Shown here piece by piece: positions 48,330-60,054 of a DNA stretch of 64,000 nucleotides (its first letter is position 1; the number at the start of each line of letters is the position of its first letter). Made by a program: the position numbers and the translations under genes. Location of the stretch: NCBI GenBank assembly GCA_933228675.1, contig OW121742.1:110475601-110539600 (forward strand), in the 5' to 3' direction. This DNA is from Stomorhina lunata. Lineage: Eukaryota; Arthropoda; Insecta; Diptera; Rhiniidae. Below the pieces are notes generated by a model. The model was given only the letters and a program-made list of their open reading frames with translations, was not told the origin of the DNA and did no database searches.

Positions 48330-48860
48330 GACAGAGGTTTAATGTTTTCAATAAAATAACTGGATTTTGTATGAAAAATTTTGATTTTCTATGCAAAATT
48401 TTGATTTTATATGAAAAATTTTGTTGATTCCAAATAAATGTTATTTTTCCATTAAAGCACTATTTAAAGAAGTTATAGAACTTTAAAGTTTTCAATAAAA
48501 AAAATCAAGTTTGCATGAAAAATTTTGATTTTATATAAAAAATTTTGCTTTTATATGAAAAATTTTGGTGATTCCAAAAAAATGTTCTTTTTCTATTTAA
48601 GCGCTGTTTAAAGAAGTTACAAAAGTTTAAAGATTTCACTGAAAAAAATCAAAATTGTATGAAAAATTTTGATTTTATATGAAAAATTTTATTGATTCCA
48701 AAAAAATTCCTTTTTCCATTTAAACGCTATTTAAAGAAGTTACACAGGTTCAAAATGTTCATTGAAAAAAATCAAAATTGTATTAAAAATTTTGATTTTA
48801 TATGAAAAATTTTGATGATTCCAAAATATTTTGAAAAGATTTTAGAATTATAGAGGAATT
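48330..48860. repeat. ~120-bp tandem repeat, about four units
   Basis: TATGAAAAATTTTGATTTTA with GATTCCAAAAAAATG and CTATTTAAAGAAGTTA recurs at ~48370, 48510, 48655 and 48780. Confidence 0.85.
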
Positions 48861-49590
48861 TTTCAAATAATTTCGATCAAAAAAAAATATTTTAGAAATT
48901 TTCGGGTTAAAGAAAAATTCTCAAAATTTTCGATTATAGAAATTTTGTTTCAAAATTCCCGCTTTAGAAATTATTTATTATTACTAGGTCATTTTTTAAA
49001 ACTTCTCGATTTGAGTTAATGTTTGTCTATTTTCAAGTTGGCCTCACATTTAAAAGTTCATTTGTTTTATTGTCACTAGCTTCCTCGTAAAAGTAATGCC
49101 TATTTTAAGGCGCAATTAAACAATTTTTTATATTTTTCTTGTTTCAAATTAACTATTAATTAAATGAATTATTAATAATGAAAATCTTTTGACAAGTTTT
49201 TTAAATTAATGGTCTAAATACTTTAGAATTATTAAAAATATTTTGAATTTTATTTTAGATAAAACTTATTTTTTTAAATAAGAAAACAGATTTTAAGGCG
49301 TTTTTCATGGATAAAAGTTTTAAGGTTAATGAAATAGAAAATTTTGAGGAGTTTTCTAAAATTTCTTAATAGTTTAATAATGTTTTAATGAATATTTGTT
49401 GAAATTTATCATTTTTCAAAATTAATAGCATATCTTTAGGCTCTTTTTATATTGAAATTTTCTTGGGTTAATAAATTTGTTTTTAATATTTTATTATTTT
49501 ATTAGTTTTTAAGTTGATCTTTTTTATTATTTTACTTCTTGGTTCTTTTTTGAATTTTGTTAATACAGTTTTTTTCTTTAAAGCCTACTT
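48861..49590. other. AT-rich spacer, no gene seen
   Basis: Low-complexity A/T-rich DNA between two tandem repeats. Nothing recognised. Confidence 0.55.
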
Positions 49591-52500
49591 TTAGGCTTTT
49601 AATATTCAAATTTTATTGAAATGTCTGTTAATTATCAATTTTTGATTTAATTATAATGTAAGGGCATTTTTATCTTTATTTTTGCTTGAATCGTTGTAAT
49701 TTTTGAATTTCCATATAAGGGGTTTCCGTTAAAATTTAAAATGTTTTGAAAATTTCAAGGTCTATTTTTGGGCGAAATATTTTTAAAAACTTTTAGTTAT
49801 GATAGTTTTTTTGATTGATATAATTTAGTGTAAAAATTTGTTTAATTTTTTAATAGACTTTTTTAATGCTTTCCAGTTTTCTAGATTTAAATTTAGATTT
49901 ATAAAATTTAAAGTCTGCTTTTAGGCAAAATTTTTCAAAACTCAAAGTTTTAAGATTTTAGTTAAAAGGATTGCAAGACATGCCATCTGAAGCCTTAGAG
50001 CCTAAATAAATTTTGAATTATAGTTTAAAAGATATATTTTTAGGAGAAACTTATTAAAAAGACTTTTTGTTGTGATAGTTTTTTTTTCATAAAATTTTGT
50101 TGACTACAAATTTTGTTTAAATTTGTTTCTTTTTCTCCAATTTAATTGCTTTTGAAGTCTTTCTTTTAAAATTTTGATTTAAAAAATGTTAAGTCTACTT
50201 TTAGGCAAAAATTTGAAACACTTTAATTTTTCCGTTTTTCTTTTTTGTCTAAGAAATTTAGTTAAATAAAGTTTTTATTAAAATTTGTTTGTTTCTTGTT
50301 ATTTAATGACAATTTATTAAATTTTCATATTTGATTTAAAAAATTTTGTTTTACAGAATTAAAAGTCTATTTTTAGGCTTAAATATTAAACTCTTTTTAG
50401 TTTTTTCACTTTAGAAACATTTTTCTATCAAGTTTTTAAAAAATCAATATCAAATTATTATTATTTAAGGTAGAAAAATAATGACTTGCCATTGAAGGCC
50501 TTAGAGCTTAAATAAATTTTAAATTATAGTTTTAAAGATCTATTTTTGGGGGCAGACTAATTATGAAAACTTTTAGTTATGATAGTTTTTTTTTTCATCA
50601 AACTTTGTTAACTAAAATTTTTGTTAATTTTTTTCTTTTCTTTAAAAAGATCCAATTTTATTGCTTTTTAAGTCCTTTTTTCAAATTTTGATTTAAAAAA
50701 TTTTAAGTCTACTTTTAGGCAAAAAATTTGAAACACTTAGATTTTTCCGTTTTTTAGTTAAATAAAGTTTTTGTTTAAATTTCTTAATTCTTGTTATTTT
50801 ATTATTTATTTATTTATTGAATTTTCATTTTTGATTAAAAAAATTTTGTTTTACGAATTTCAAAGACTATTTTTAGGCTTAAGTGTTAAACACTTTTTAG
50901 TTTTTTCATTTTAGAAACATTTTTCTATGAAGTTTTTAACAAATCAATATCAAATTCTTGTTTTTTATGACTTTTATATTCGCTTTTTATGTCTCATGAT
51001 ATAAATTTTGATTTAAAAAATTTAAAGTCTATTTTTGGGCCAAAATTTTAAACACTTGAAATATGTTAGTTTTTACTCAAGAAAATTGCTATTAAATAAT
51101 TTTAAAACTTAAAAAAATTTTTGTTATTTATTGACTATTGTTATTAATTTCCATAACCCACGATCAAAATTTTGATTTAAAAAATTTAAAGTCTACTTTT
51201 AGGCAAAAATTAAAAAAAAAAATCACTTTAAAAACATTTTTCTATCAAGATTTTAATAAGTTAATATCAAATTCTTGTTGTTTATAGACTATTTTATTTG
51301 CATTTTATGTTGCACGTTGAAAATTTTGATTTATAAAATTTAAAGTCTACTTTTGGGCCAAAATTTTAAACACTTATTTATGTTAGTTTTTAGTTAAGAA
51401 AATTGCTATTATATAATTTTTAAAACTTAAAACAAATTCTTGTTATTTATTGCTTTTTAATTCTATGATCAAAATTTTGATTTAAAAAATTGAAAGCCTA
51501 CATTTAGGCAAAAATTTTTAAAAATTTTTATTTTAAAAACATTTTCCCATCAAGCTTTTAATAACTTAATATCAAGTTCTTGTTGTTTATAGACTATTTT
51601 ATTTGCATTTTATGTTCCAAGTTAAAAATTTTGATTTATAAAATTTAAAGTCTACTTTTGGGCCAAGATTTTAAACACTTATTAAATTAGTTTTTACTTA
51701 AAAAACTTCTATTAAATAATTTTTTAAACTTAAAAATTTTTTTTGTTATTTATTGCTTTTTAATTCTATGATCAAAATTTTGATTTTAAAAATTTAATGC
51801 CTACATTTAGGCAAAAAAATTTAAAAATTTTCACTTTAAAAACATTTTTCCATCAAGTTTTTAATAAGTTAATATCAAATTCTTGTTATTTATAGACTAT
51901 TTTATTTGCTTTTCATGTTTCATGTTAAAAATTTTGATTTATAAAATTTAAAGTCTACTTTTGGGCCAAGGTTTTAAACACATGGATATGTTAGTTTTTA
52001 GTTAAAAAAATTGCTTTTATATAATTTTAAAAATTTAAAACAAATTTAAGTAATTTATTGAGTATTAATTTCCATAACCCACGATCAAAATTTTGATTTA
52101 AAAAATTTAAAGTCTACTTTTAGGCAAAAATTTTAAAAAATGTTCACTTTAAAAACATTTTTCTATCAAGTTTTTAATAAATTAATATCAAATTCTTGTT
52201 GTTTATTGGCTATTTTATTTGCTTTTTATGTTGCACGTTAAAAATTTTGATTTATAAAATTTAAAGTCTACTTTTAGGCAAACATTTTAAAAATTTTCAC
52301 TTTAAAAACATTTTTCTATAAAGTTTTTAATAAATAAATAAATAATAAATTCTTATTATTTAATGACTGTTTCATATGATTTTCATGTTCCACGTTTAAA
52401 ATTTTGGTTTATAAAATTTAAAGCCTACTTTTAGGCAAACATTTTTAAAATTTTCACTTTAAAAACATTTTTCTATAAAGTTTTTAATAAATAAATAATA

Positions 52501-52790
52501 AATTCTTATTATTTAATGACTGTTTCATATGATTTTCATGTTCCACGTTTAAAATTTTGGTTTATAAAATTTAAAGTCTACTTTTAGGCAAACATTTAAA
52601 ACACTTAGGATATGTTAGTTTTTACTTAGAAAATTACTTTTATGTAATTTTTAAAACTTAAAACAAATTCTTGTTATTTATTGCTTTTTATATTCTATGG
52701 TCAAAATTTTTAATATAAAAAATTTAAAGTCTACTTTTAGGCAAAAATTTGTTAAAATTAGATTTTCTCGTTTTTTATTTAAAAATTTTT
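49591..52790. repeat. ~155-bp diverged AT-rich satellite
   Basis: TTTAAAGTCTACTTTTAGGC followed by AAAAATTT recurs about every 150-157 bp (for example near 51188, 51341, 51493, 51648, 51797, 51951, 52107, 52264). CACTTTAAAAACATTTTTCT and TTTTAATAA(G/A)TTAATATCA lie between. The left half (49.6-50.9 kb) is more diverged. At 52280-52600 a ~150-bp unit is nearly perfectly duplicated. Confidence 0.85.
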
Positions 52791-54114
52791 TTTCCAACAA
52801 TTTTTTTAATTAAATCAGGGTTTTAACTATTTTTTCAACACTTTTATGATAATTTTACTCTTCTAAAATTTTTTTAAAAATTTTCTTTGTTAATAAAAAA
52901 ATTTCAAAATTTTTCTTTTTATCCTCAAAAAATTGTGTATAATATTTTCTTTCTATTTAATATATTCTCACTTTTTTTAGTTCTATTGTTTTGTTATTGT
53001 TATTTAAAATAATAGATTTATTAAATCGTTTCTATTTTTCCAACTGATAATAATCCGTTTTTAACGACCGTTTCCTTTGACCACATACTAACGAATGTTA
53101 GTCCTGTCTTATCTATTTTTCTCTATACTAACAAAACAATTCATAAATATATCGTTTTTTGTTGTTGTCATTTGCTATATATGAAGTACGATTTAATATT
53201 TTCAAATACCAGAGAATTCAAGAGACCACAGGAAAGTATTGACACGCATTAAACTTGCACTTCCTGAACACTAGAACACCTAACGTTAGTGACATATACA
53301 CGCTTTCAGGAAAGGTCCTCTGGTTCTGGTATCGAAAAAAAAAAATATTCTCACATATGTCCTTTTGCTGGCTATTAAATTATAATAGAAGAGAGTATAA
53401 AAGTTAATTTAAAAAGCAATAATTTAAATGAAACTAATACGAGGGTTAGGGTATTCAAAAAGAATTGAAATCTTTAAACTTGAAAGTGTTGCCTATTTTT
53501 AAGAGGTTACACATAATTCAAAATTTTACTAAGTTACACATCTTTTAAAAATTTTAAAGATCTTTTAAATGTCTAACTAAAATAATTTTAGCTAAACATT
53601 GAACTCATACAAAAAATTAACTTATTTGTCATAAACTTTTTCTTTGACCTCCAAAAAGTATGCAACACAATTTTCTCTCTCAAGTAATTCAACGTTAGCA
53701 GATTTGAGGATCGTCTATAAATAACAATACCTTAAAAAAACATATCTTCCATTTTTTGAAAATTAAGAACAAATTTTTTTAAACCGACAAATTTTTTTTA
53801 AAATTTTTCTAAAACCGACAATTTTTTTTATAATATAAAAATTTTTGAAAACTGACTGACTTTTCGAAAATTGACTATTCATAGAAATTTTTAAAAAATT
53901 TAAAATTTAATGCAAACTTTTCGAAAATTGTTTACTTAAAAAAAAATTTTCAATTTGTCTTTAAAATAAACTTTCAAAATTTCCAAAATTTTTGGAAAAT
54001 ATTAAAATCGAACCTCGTTTATAATACAAGTCAACAAAATATGACAATTTAAATGCTTGTAATAAAAATATTGAAGTATAAAAATGGTTTATTTTTGATA
54101 TATTGTCTCCTTTA
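52791..54114. other. AT-rich DNA with one imperfect inverted repeat, no gene seen
   Basis: At 53205-53334, AATACCAGAGAATTCAAGAG faces CTCTGGTTCTGGTATCG in inverted orientation around a GC-richer centre (CACGCATTAAACTTGCACTT). It could be a small degenerate transposon or a conserved regulatory island; I cannot tell which. From ~53750 the sequence grades into the 29-bp satellite. Confidence 0.45.
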
Positions 54115-56130
54115 TTGTGACACCAAAAAAATTTACTATTTATGGGAAATTTTTCGAAAATTGACTAATTATAGGAAATTTTTTGAAAATTGACTATTTA
54201 GAGGAAATTTTTTGAAAAATTACTTTTTAGAAAAAATTTTTAAAAAATTTACTATTTTTAGGAAATTTTTCGAAAATTGAATACTAATAGGAAATTTTTT
54301 GAAAATTGACTATTTATAGGAAATAGACTATTTACAGGAAATTTTTCGAATATTGTCTTTTGACTATATATAGGAAATTTTTGGAAAACTAACTATTTAT
54401 AGGAAATTTTTCGAAAATTGACTGTTTATAGGACATTTTTGGAAACTTTACTATTTTAAAGAAATTTTTCTAAAATTGTCTATTTATAGGAAATTTTTCG
54501 AAAATTGACTATTTATAGAAATTTTTCGAAAATTGACTATTTATAGAAATTTTTCGAAAATTGACTATTTATGGGAAATTTTTCGAAAATTGACTATTAT
54601 AGGAAATTTGTATAAAATAAAATATTTATAGGAAATTTTTTCAAAATTGAAAATTTACTATTTATAGGAAATTTTTCGAAAATAAACTATTTATTTGAAA
54701 TTTTTAAAAAATTTACTTTTTATAGGAAATTTTTCGAAAATTGACTGTTTATAGGACATTTTTGGAAACTTTACTATTTATAGGAAATTTTTCGAAAATT
54801 GACTATTTATAGGAAATTTTTCGAAAATTGACTATTTATAGGTAATTTTTCGAAAATTGACTATTTATAGGAAATTTTTCGAAAATTGACTATTTATAGG
54901 AAATTTTTCGAATATTGACTATTTATAGGAAATTTTTCGAAAATTGACTATTTATAGGAAATTTTTCGAAAATTGACTATTTATAGGAACTTTTTCGAAA
55001 ATTGACAATTTAAAGGAAATTTTTCGAAAATTGACTATTTATAGGAAATTTTTCGACAATTGACTATTTATAGGAAAATTTTCGAAAATTGACTACTAAT
55101 AGGAAATTTTTAGAAAATTGACAATTTAAAGGAAATTTTTTTAAAATTGACTATTTATAGGAAATTTTTCGAAAATTGACTATTTATAGGAAATTTTTTC
55201 GAAAATTGACTACTTATAGGCAAATTTTTCGAAAATTGACTATTTATAGGAAATTTTTCGAAAATTGACTATTTATAGGAAATTTTTTCGAAAATTGACT
55301 ACTTATAGGCAAATTTTTCGAAAATTGACTATTTATAGCAAATTTTTCGAAAATTAACTATTTATAGGAAATTTTTCGAAAATTGACTACTAATAGGAAA
55401 TTTTTAGAAAATTGACAATTTAAAGGAAATTTTTCCAAAATTGACTATTTATGGGAATATTTTCGAATATTGACTATTTATGGGAAATTTTTGGAAAATT
55501 GACTATTATAGGAAATTTTTATAATATTAAGTATTTAAAGGAAATTTTTTGAAAATTGAATATTTAAAAAAAAAATTTATAGGAAATTTTCGAAAATTGA
55601 CTATTTATAGGAAATTTTTCAAAAATTGACTATTTATAGGAAATTTTTCGAAAATTGACTATTTATAGGAAATTTTTCAAAAATTGACTATTTATAGGAA
55701 ATTTTTCGAAAATTGACTATTTATAGGAAATTTTTCGAAAATTGACTATTTATAGGATATTTTTCGAAAATTGACTATTTATAGGAAATTTTTCGAAAAT
55801 TGACTATTTATAGGAAATTTTTCAAAAATTGACTATTTATAGGAAATTTTTCGAAAATTGACTATTTATAGGAAATTTTTCGAAAATTGACTATTTATAG
55901 GAAATTTTTCGAAAATTGACTATTTATAAGAAATTTTTCGAAAATTGACTATTTATAGGAAATTTTTTAAAAATTGACTATTTATAGGAAATTTTTCGAA
56001 AATTGACTATTTATAGGAAATTTTTCGAAAATTGACTATTTATAGGAAATTTTTCGAAAATTGACTATTTATAGGAAATTTTTCGAAAATTGACTATTTA
56101 TAAGAAATTTTTCGAAAATTGACTATTTCG
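54115..56130. repeat. 29-bp satellite, block 1 (forward)
   Basis: About 70 units of AAATTTTTCGAAAATTGACT then ATTTATAGG. The left end is degenerate; units are near perfect from ~55570 to 56120. It contains the near-palindrome AATTTTTCGAAAATT. Confidence 0.97.
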
Positions 56131-56549
56131 TGTCACCCTTTAAGCAATTTTTAATTTTCTTCTACAAAATTGTCTATTTACACATAAACGACTTTAAGGC
56201 AATTGTTTATTCTTCCCTTAAACTGACCTTCCTTTCCTGCATTTCCACGTACGTCATGTCACATACGTTGGAAAATTAAACCAAATTTGATTCTATTTTT
56301 GAAATCAAAAATCTATTTTCAGTTAAACTGAAGTTTCACTTTCATCACATGAAGGGACATGTGTCAAAGAGAAAACGTCATTGGACACGATTGAACCAAT
56401 TTGGGAAAATTTTCAGTTGACGACAGATGGGAGGGAGTGTTACATTGTAATGGAGCTGACGCAAAGACAAGAAGTATTTAAGAGACTCTGGTATTAAGAA
56501 TTACATAAAAGCTATTAACGAGGGCAACAATTAGTTATAGCTCGAAAAA
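56131..56549. other. Unique 0.4-kb island between opposed satellite blocks
   Basis: Higher-complexity DNA with AGACGACAGATGGGAGGGAGTG-like text near 56412-56435 (shown here only in part: GACGACAGATGGGAGGG), TGTAATGGAGCTGACGC and CACTTTCATCACATGAAGGG. No open frame of note on either strand. It separates a forward from an inverted 29-bp satellite block and may be a loop or a regulatory island. Confidence 0.5.
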
Positions 56550-59372
56550 TTTCCTATAAATAGTCAATTTTCGAAAAAAAATCCTATAAATAGTCAATTT
56601 TCGAAAAAATTTCCTATAAATAGTCAATTTTCGAAAAAATTTTCCTATATAAAATCAATTTTCCAAAAATTTCCTATAAATAGTCAATATTCGAAAAATT
56701 TTCTATAAACAGTTAATTTTCGAAAAATTTCCTATAAATAGTCAATTTTCGAAAAATTTCCTATAAAAAGACAATTTTCGAAAAATTTCCTATAAATAGT
56801 CAATTTTAGAAAAATTTCCTATTAATAGTCAATTTTCGAAAAATTTCCTATAAATAGTCAATTTTCGAAAAATTTCCTATAAAAAGACAATTTTCGAAAA
56901 ATTTCCTATAAATAGTCAATTTTAGAAAAATTTCCTATTAATAGTCAATTTTCGAAAAATTTCCTATAAATAGTCAATTTTCCAAAAATTTCTTATAAAT
57001 AGTCAATTTTCGAAAAATTTCCTATAAATAGTCAATTTTCGAAAAATTTCCTATAAATAGTCAATTTTCGAAAAATTTCCTATAAATAGTCAATTTTCGA
57101 AAAATTTCCTATAAATAGTCAATTTTCGAAAAATTTCCTATAAAAAGACAATTTTCGAAAAATTTCCTATAAATAGTCAATTTTAGAAAAATTTCCTATA
57201 AATAGTCAATTTTCGAAAAATTTCCTATAAAAAGACAATTTTCGAAAAATTTCCTATAAATAGTCAATTTTAGAAAAATTTCCTATAAATAGTCAATTTT
57301 CGAAAAATTTCCTATAAATAGTCAATTTTCGAAAAATTTCCTATAAAAAGACAATTTTCGAAAAAATTCCTATAAAAAGACAATCGAAAAATTTCCTATA
57401 AATAGTCGATTTTCGAAAAATTTCCTATAAATAGTCAATTTTCGAAAAATTTCCTATAAAAAGACAATTTTCGAAAAAATTCCTATAAAAAGACAATCGA
57501 AAAATTTCCTATAAATAGTCGATTTTCGAAAAATTTCCTATAAATAGCCAATTTTAGAAAAATTTCCTATTAATAGTCAATTTTCGAAAAATTTCCTATA
57601 AATAGTCAATTTTCCAAAAATTTCTTATAAATAGTCAATTTTCGAAAAATTTCCTATAAATAGTCAATTTTCGAAAAATTTCCTATAAATAGTCAATTTT
57701 CGAAAAATTTCCTATAAAAAGACAATTTTCGAAAAATTTCCTATAAATAGTCAATTTTAGAAAAATTTCCTATTAATAGTCAATTTTCGAAAAATTTCCT
57801 ATAAATAGTCAATTTTCGAAAAATTTCCTATAAAAAGACAATTTTCGAAAAAATTCCTATAAAAAGACAATCGAAAAATTTCCTATAAATAGTCGATTTT
57901 CGAAAAATTTCCTATAAATAGTCAATTTTCGAAAAATTTTCGATAAATAGTCAATTTTCGAAAAATTTCCTATAAATAGTCGATTTTCGAAAAATTTCCT
58001 ATAAATAGTCAATTTTCGAAAAATTTTCGATAAATAGTCAATTTTCGAAAAATTTCCTTAAATAGTCGATTTTCGAAAAATTTCCTATAAATAGTCAATT
58101 TTCGAAAAATTTTCGATAAAGAGTCAATTTCCGAAAAATTTCCTATAAATAGTCAATTTTCGAAAAATTTTCGAAAAATTTCCTATAAATAGTCAATTTT
58201 CGAAAAATTTCCTAAATAGTCAATTTTCGAAAAATTTCCTATAAAAAGTAAATTTTCGAAAAATTTCCTATAAAAAGTAAATTTTCGAAAAATTTCCTAT
58301 AAAAAGTCAATTTACAAAAAATTTCCTATAAAAAGACAATTTTCAAAAAATTTCCTAAAATAGTCAATTTTCGAAAAATTTCCTATATATAGTAAATTTT
58401 CGAAAAATTTCCGATAACAAGTCATTTTACGAAAAATTTCCTACAAAAAGTCAATTTTCGAAAAATTTCCAAAAAATAATCAATTTTCGAAAAATTTCCT
58501 ATAAATAGTCAATTTTCGAAAAATTTCCTATAAATAGTCAATTTTCGAAAAATTTTCGATAAATAGTCAATTTTCGAAAAATTTCCTATAAATAGTCGAT
58601 TTTCGAAAAATTTCCTATAAATAGTCGATTTTCGAAAAATTTCCTATAAATAGTCAATTTTCGAAAAATTTCCTATAAATAGTCAATTTTCGAAAATTTT
58701 CCTAAATAGTCAATTTTCGAAAAATTTCCTATAAAAAGTAAATTTTCGAAAAATTTCCTATAAAAAGTAAATTTTCGAAAAATTTCCTATAAAAAGTCAA
58801 TTTACAAAAAATTTCCTATAAAAAGACAATTTTCAAAAAATTTCCTAAAATAGTCAATTTTCGAAAAATTTCCTATATATAGTAAATTTTCGAAAAATTT
58901 CCGATAACAAGTCATTTTACGAAAAATTTCCTACAAAAAGTCAATTTTCGAAAAATTTCCAAAAAATAATCAATTTTCGAAAAATTTCCTATAAATAGTC
59001 AATTTTCGAAAAATTTCCTATAAATAGTCAATTTTCGAAAAATTTTCGATAAATAGTCAATTTTCGAAAAATTTCCTATAAATAGTCGATTTTCGAAAAA
59101 TTTCCTATAAATAGTCGATTTTCGAAAAATTTCCTATAAATAGTCGATTTTCGAAAAATTTCCTATAAATAGTCAATTTTCGAAAAATTTCCTATAAATA
59201 GTCAATTTTCGAAAATTTTCCTATATATGGTAAATTTTCGAAAAATTTCTTATAAACATTCAATTTTCGAAAAATTTCCTATAAATAGTCAATTTTCTAA
59301 AAATTTCCTATAAATAGTCAATTTTAGAAAAATTTCCTAAACATAGTCAATTTTCGAAAAATTACCTATAAA
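56550..59372. repeat. 29-bp satellite, block 2 (inverted)
   Basis: The same unit as block 1 but reverse-complemented (CCTATAAATAGTCAATTTTC then GAAAAATTT). Segmental duplications occur inside it, for example 58211-58680 repeated at 58700-59200 with shared variants CCGATAACAAGTCATTTTAC and CCAAAAAATAATC. Confidence 0.97.
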
Positions 59373-59864
59373 TGGATTAGTTCAATCGTTTTTCATTGCC
59401 TTTCAGTTAAAAAAAAATCTTGAATCGATTTGAGATACATGCGACAAATTGACGATTACGTAGATAATTCCATGGGCACGTCATTAAAAGTTCTTCCTTC
59501 CACTGACTGGAGAGTGTATAATTTATTTCTTACGTTTGTTTTTTGACCTGAATTTGGAAGTATATAATTTTAGGGAATTTCCAATTAATATTTATCTGCT
59601 GTAGTAACTTGTGTCAACTTAAGTGTCACATTCGAAAATCCTTGAGAATAGAAACATACTCGAAAAAAGTTACAGATTTCAATGTTCTTCACCCTTTATT
59701 CTTAAGTTCCTTTAACTTTTAGATATAATTTGAATATTCATAAATCTAAAACCCTACACCTTTTATTATCATAATTCTTTTAAGTCTAACTTAGGATAAA
59801 TTTATCACTTTAGATTCTCGACACCTTTAGTTCCATAAACTGAGTTCTAGTCGAAATCGGCTTT
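59373..59864 (-). other. Probable 3' UTR and flank of the chitin-binding exon
   Basis: Unique AT-rich DNA downstream (minus strand) of the stop at 59865. CCCTTTATTCTTAAG at ~59691 gives an AATAAA on the minus strand, a possible poly(A) signal ~170 bp past the stop. Confidence 0.45.
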
Positions 59865-60038
59865 TCATTTGCAAATAGTTTTGCTTTCGGCCGAACAAGT
59901 TTGGAGATCTTTGTTGAACATCATACCCAGGGAACATAGTTCGTGACTGACTTCTCCGTTGGCATGACAGAAATAAAAGGAACGACAATCATTGTCCAGA
60001 TTCGGATAAGGATATTCCAATTTCTTGTCCAAGCAGAG
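59865..60038 (-). CDS. Terminal exon of a chitin-binding (peritrophin-A) protein, 57 aa, partial
   Basis: On the minus strand, after the acceptor TTTCTTTTTAG, the frame encodes LCLDKKLEYPYPNLDNDC, then RSFYFCHANGEVSHELC, SLGMMFNKDLQTC and SAESKTIC before Lys and TGA. The six cysteines have CBM14/ChtBD2 spacing, with the aromatic FYFC block and FNKDLQTC in the right places. It is in phase 0, one complete domain, and ends the protein. The upstream exons must lie to the right beyond position 64000, since 60055-64000 is pure satellite; the preceding intron is thus at least 4 kb. It is too short to stand out as an open frame. Confidence 0.85.
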   Translation of the reverse strand, partial: LCLDKKLEYPYPNLDNDCRSFYFCHANGEVSHELCSLGMMFNKDLQTCSAESKTICK

Positions 60039-60054
60039 CTAAAAAGAAAAATCG

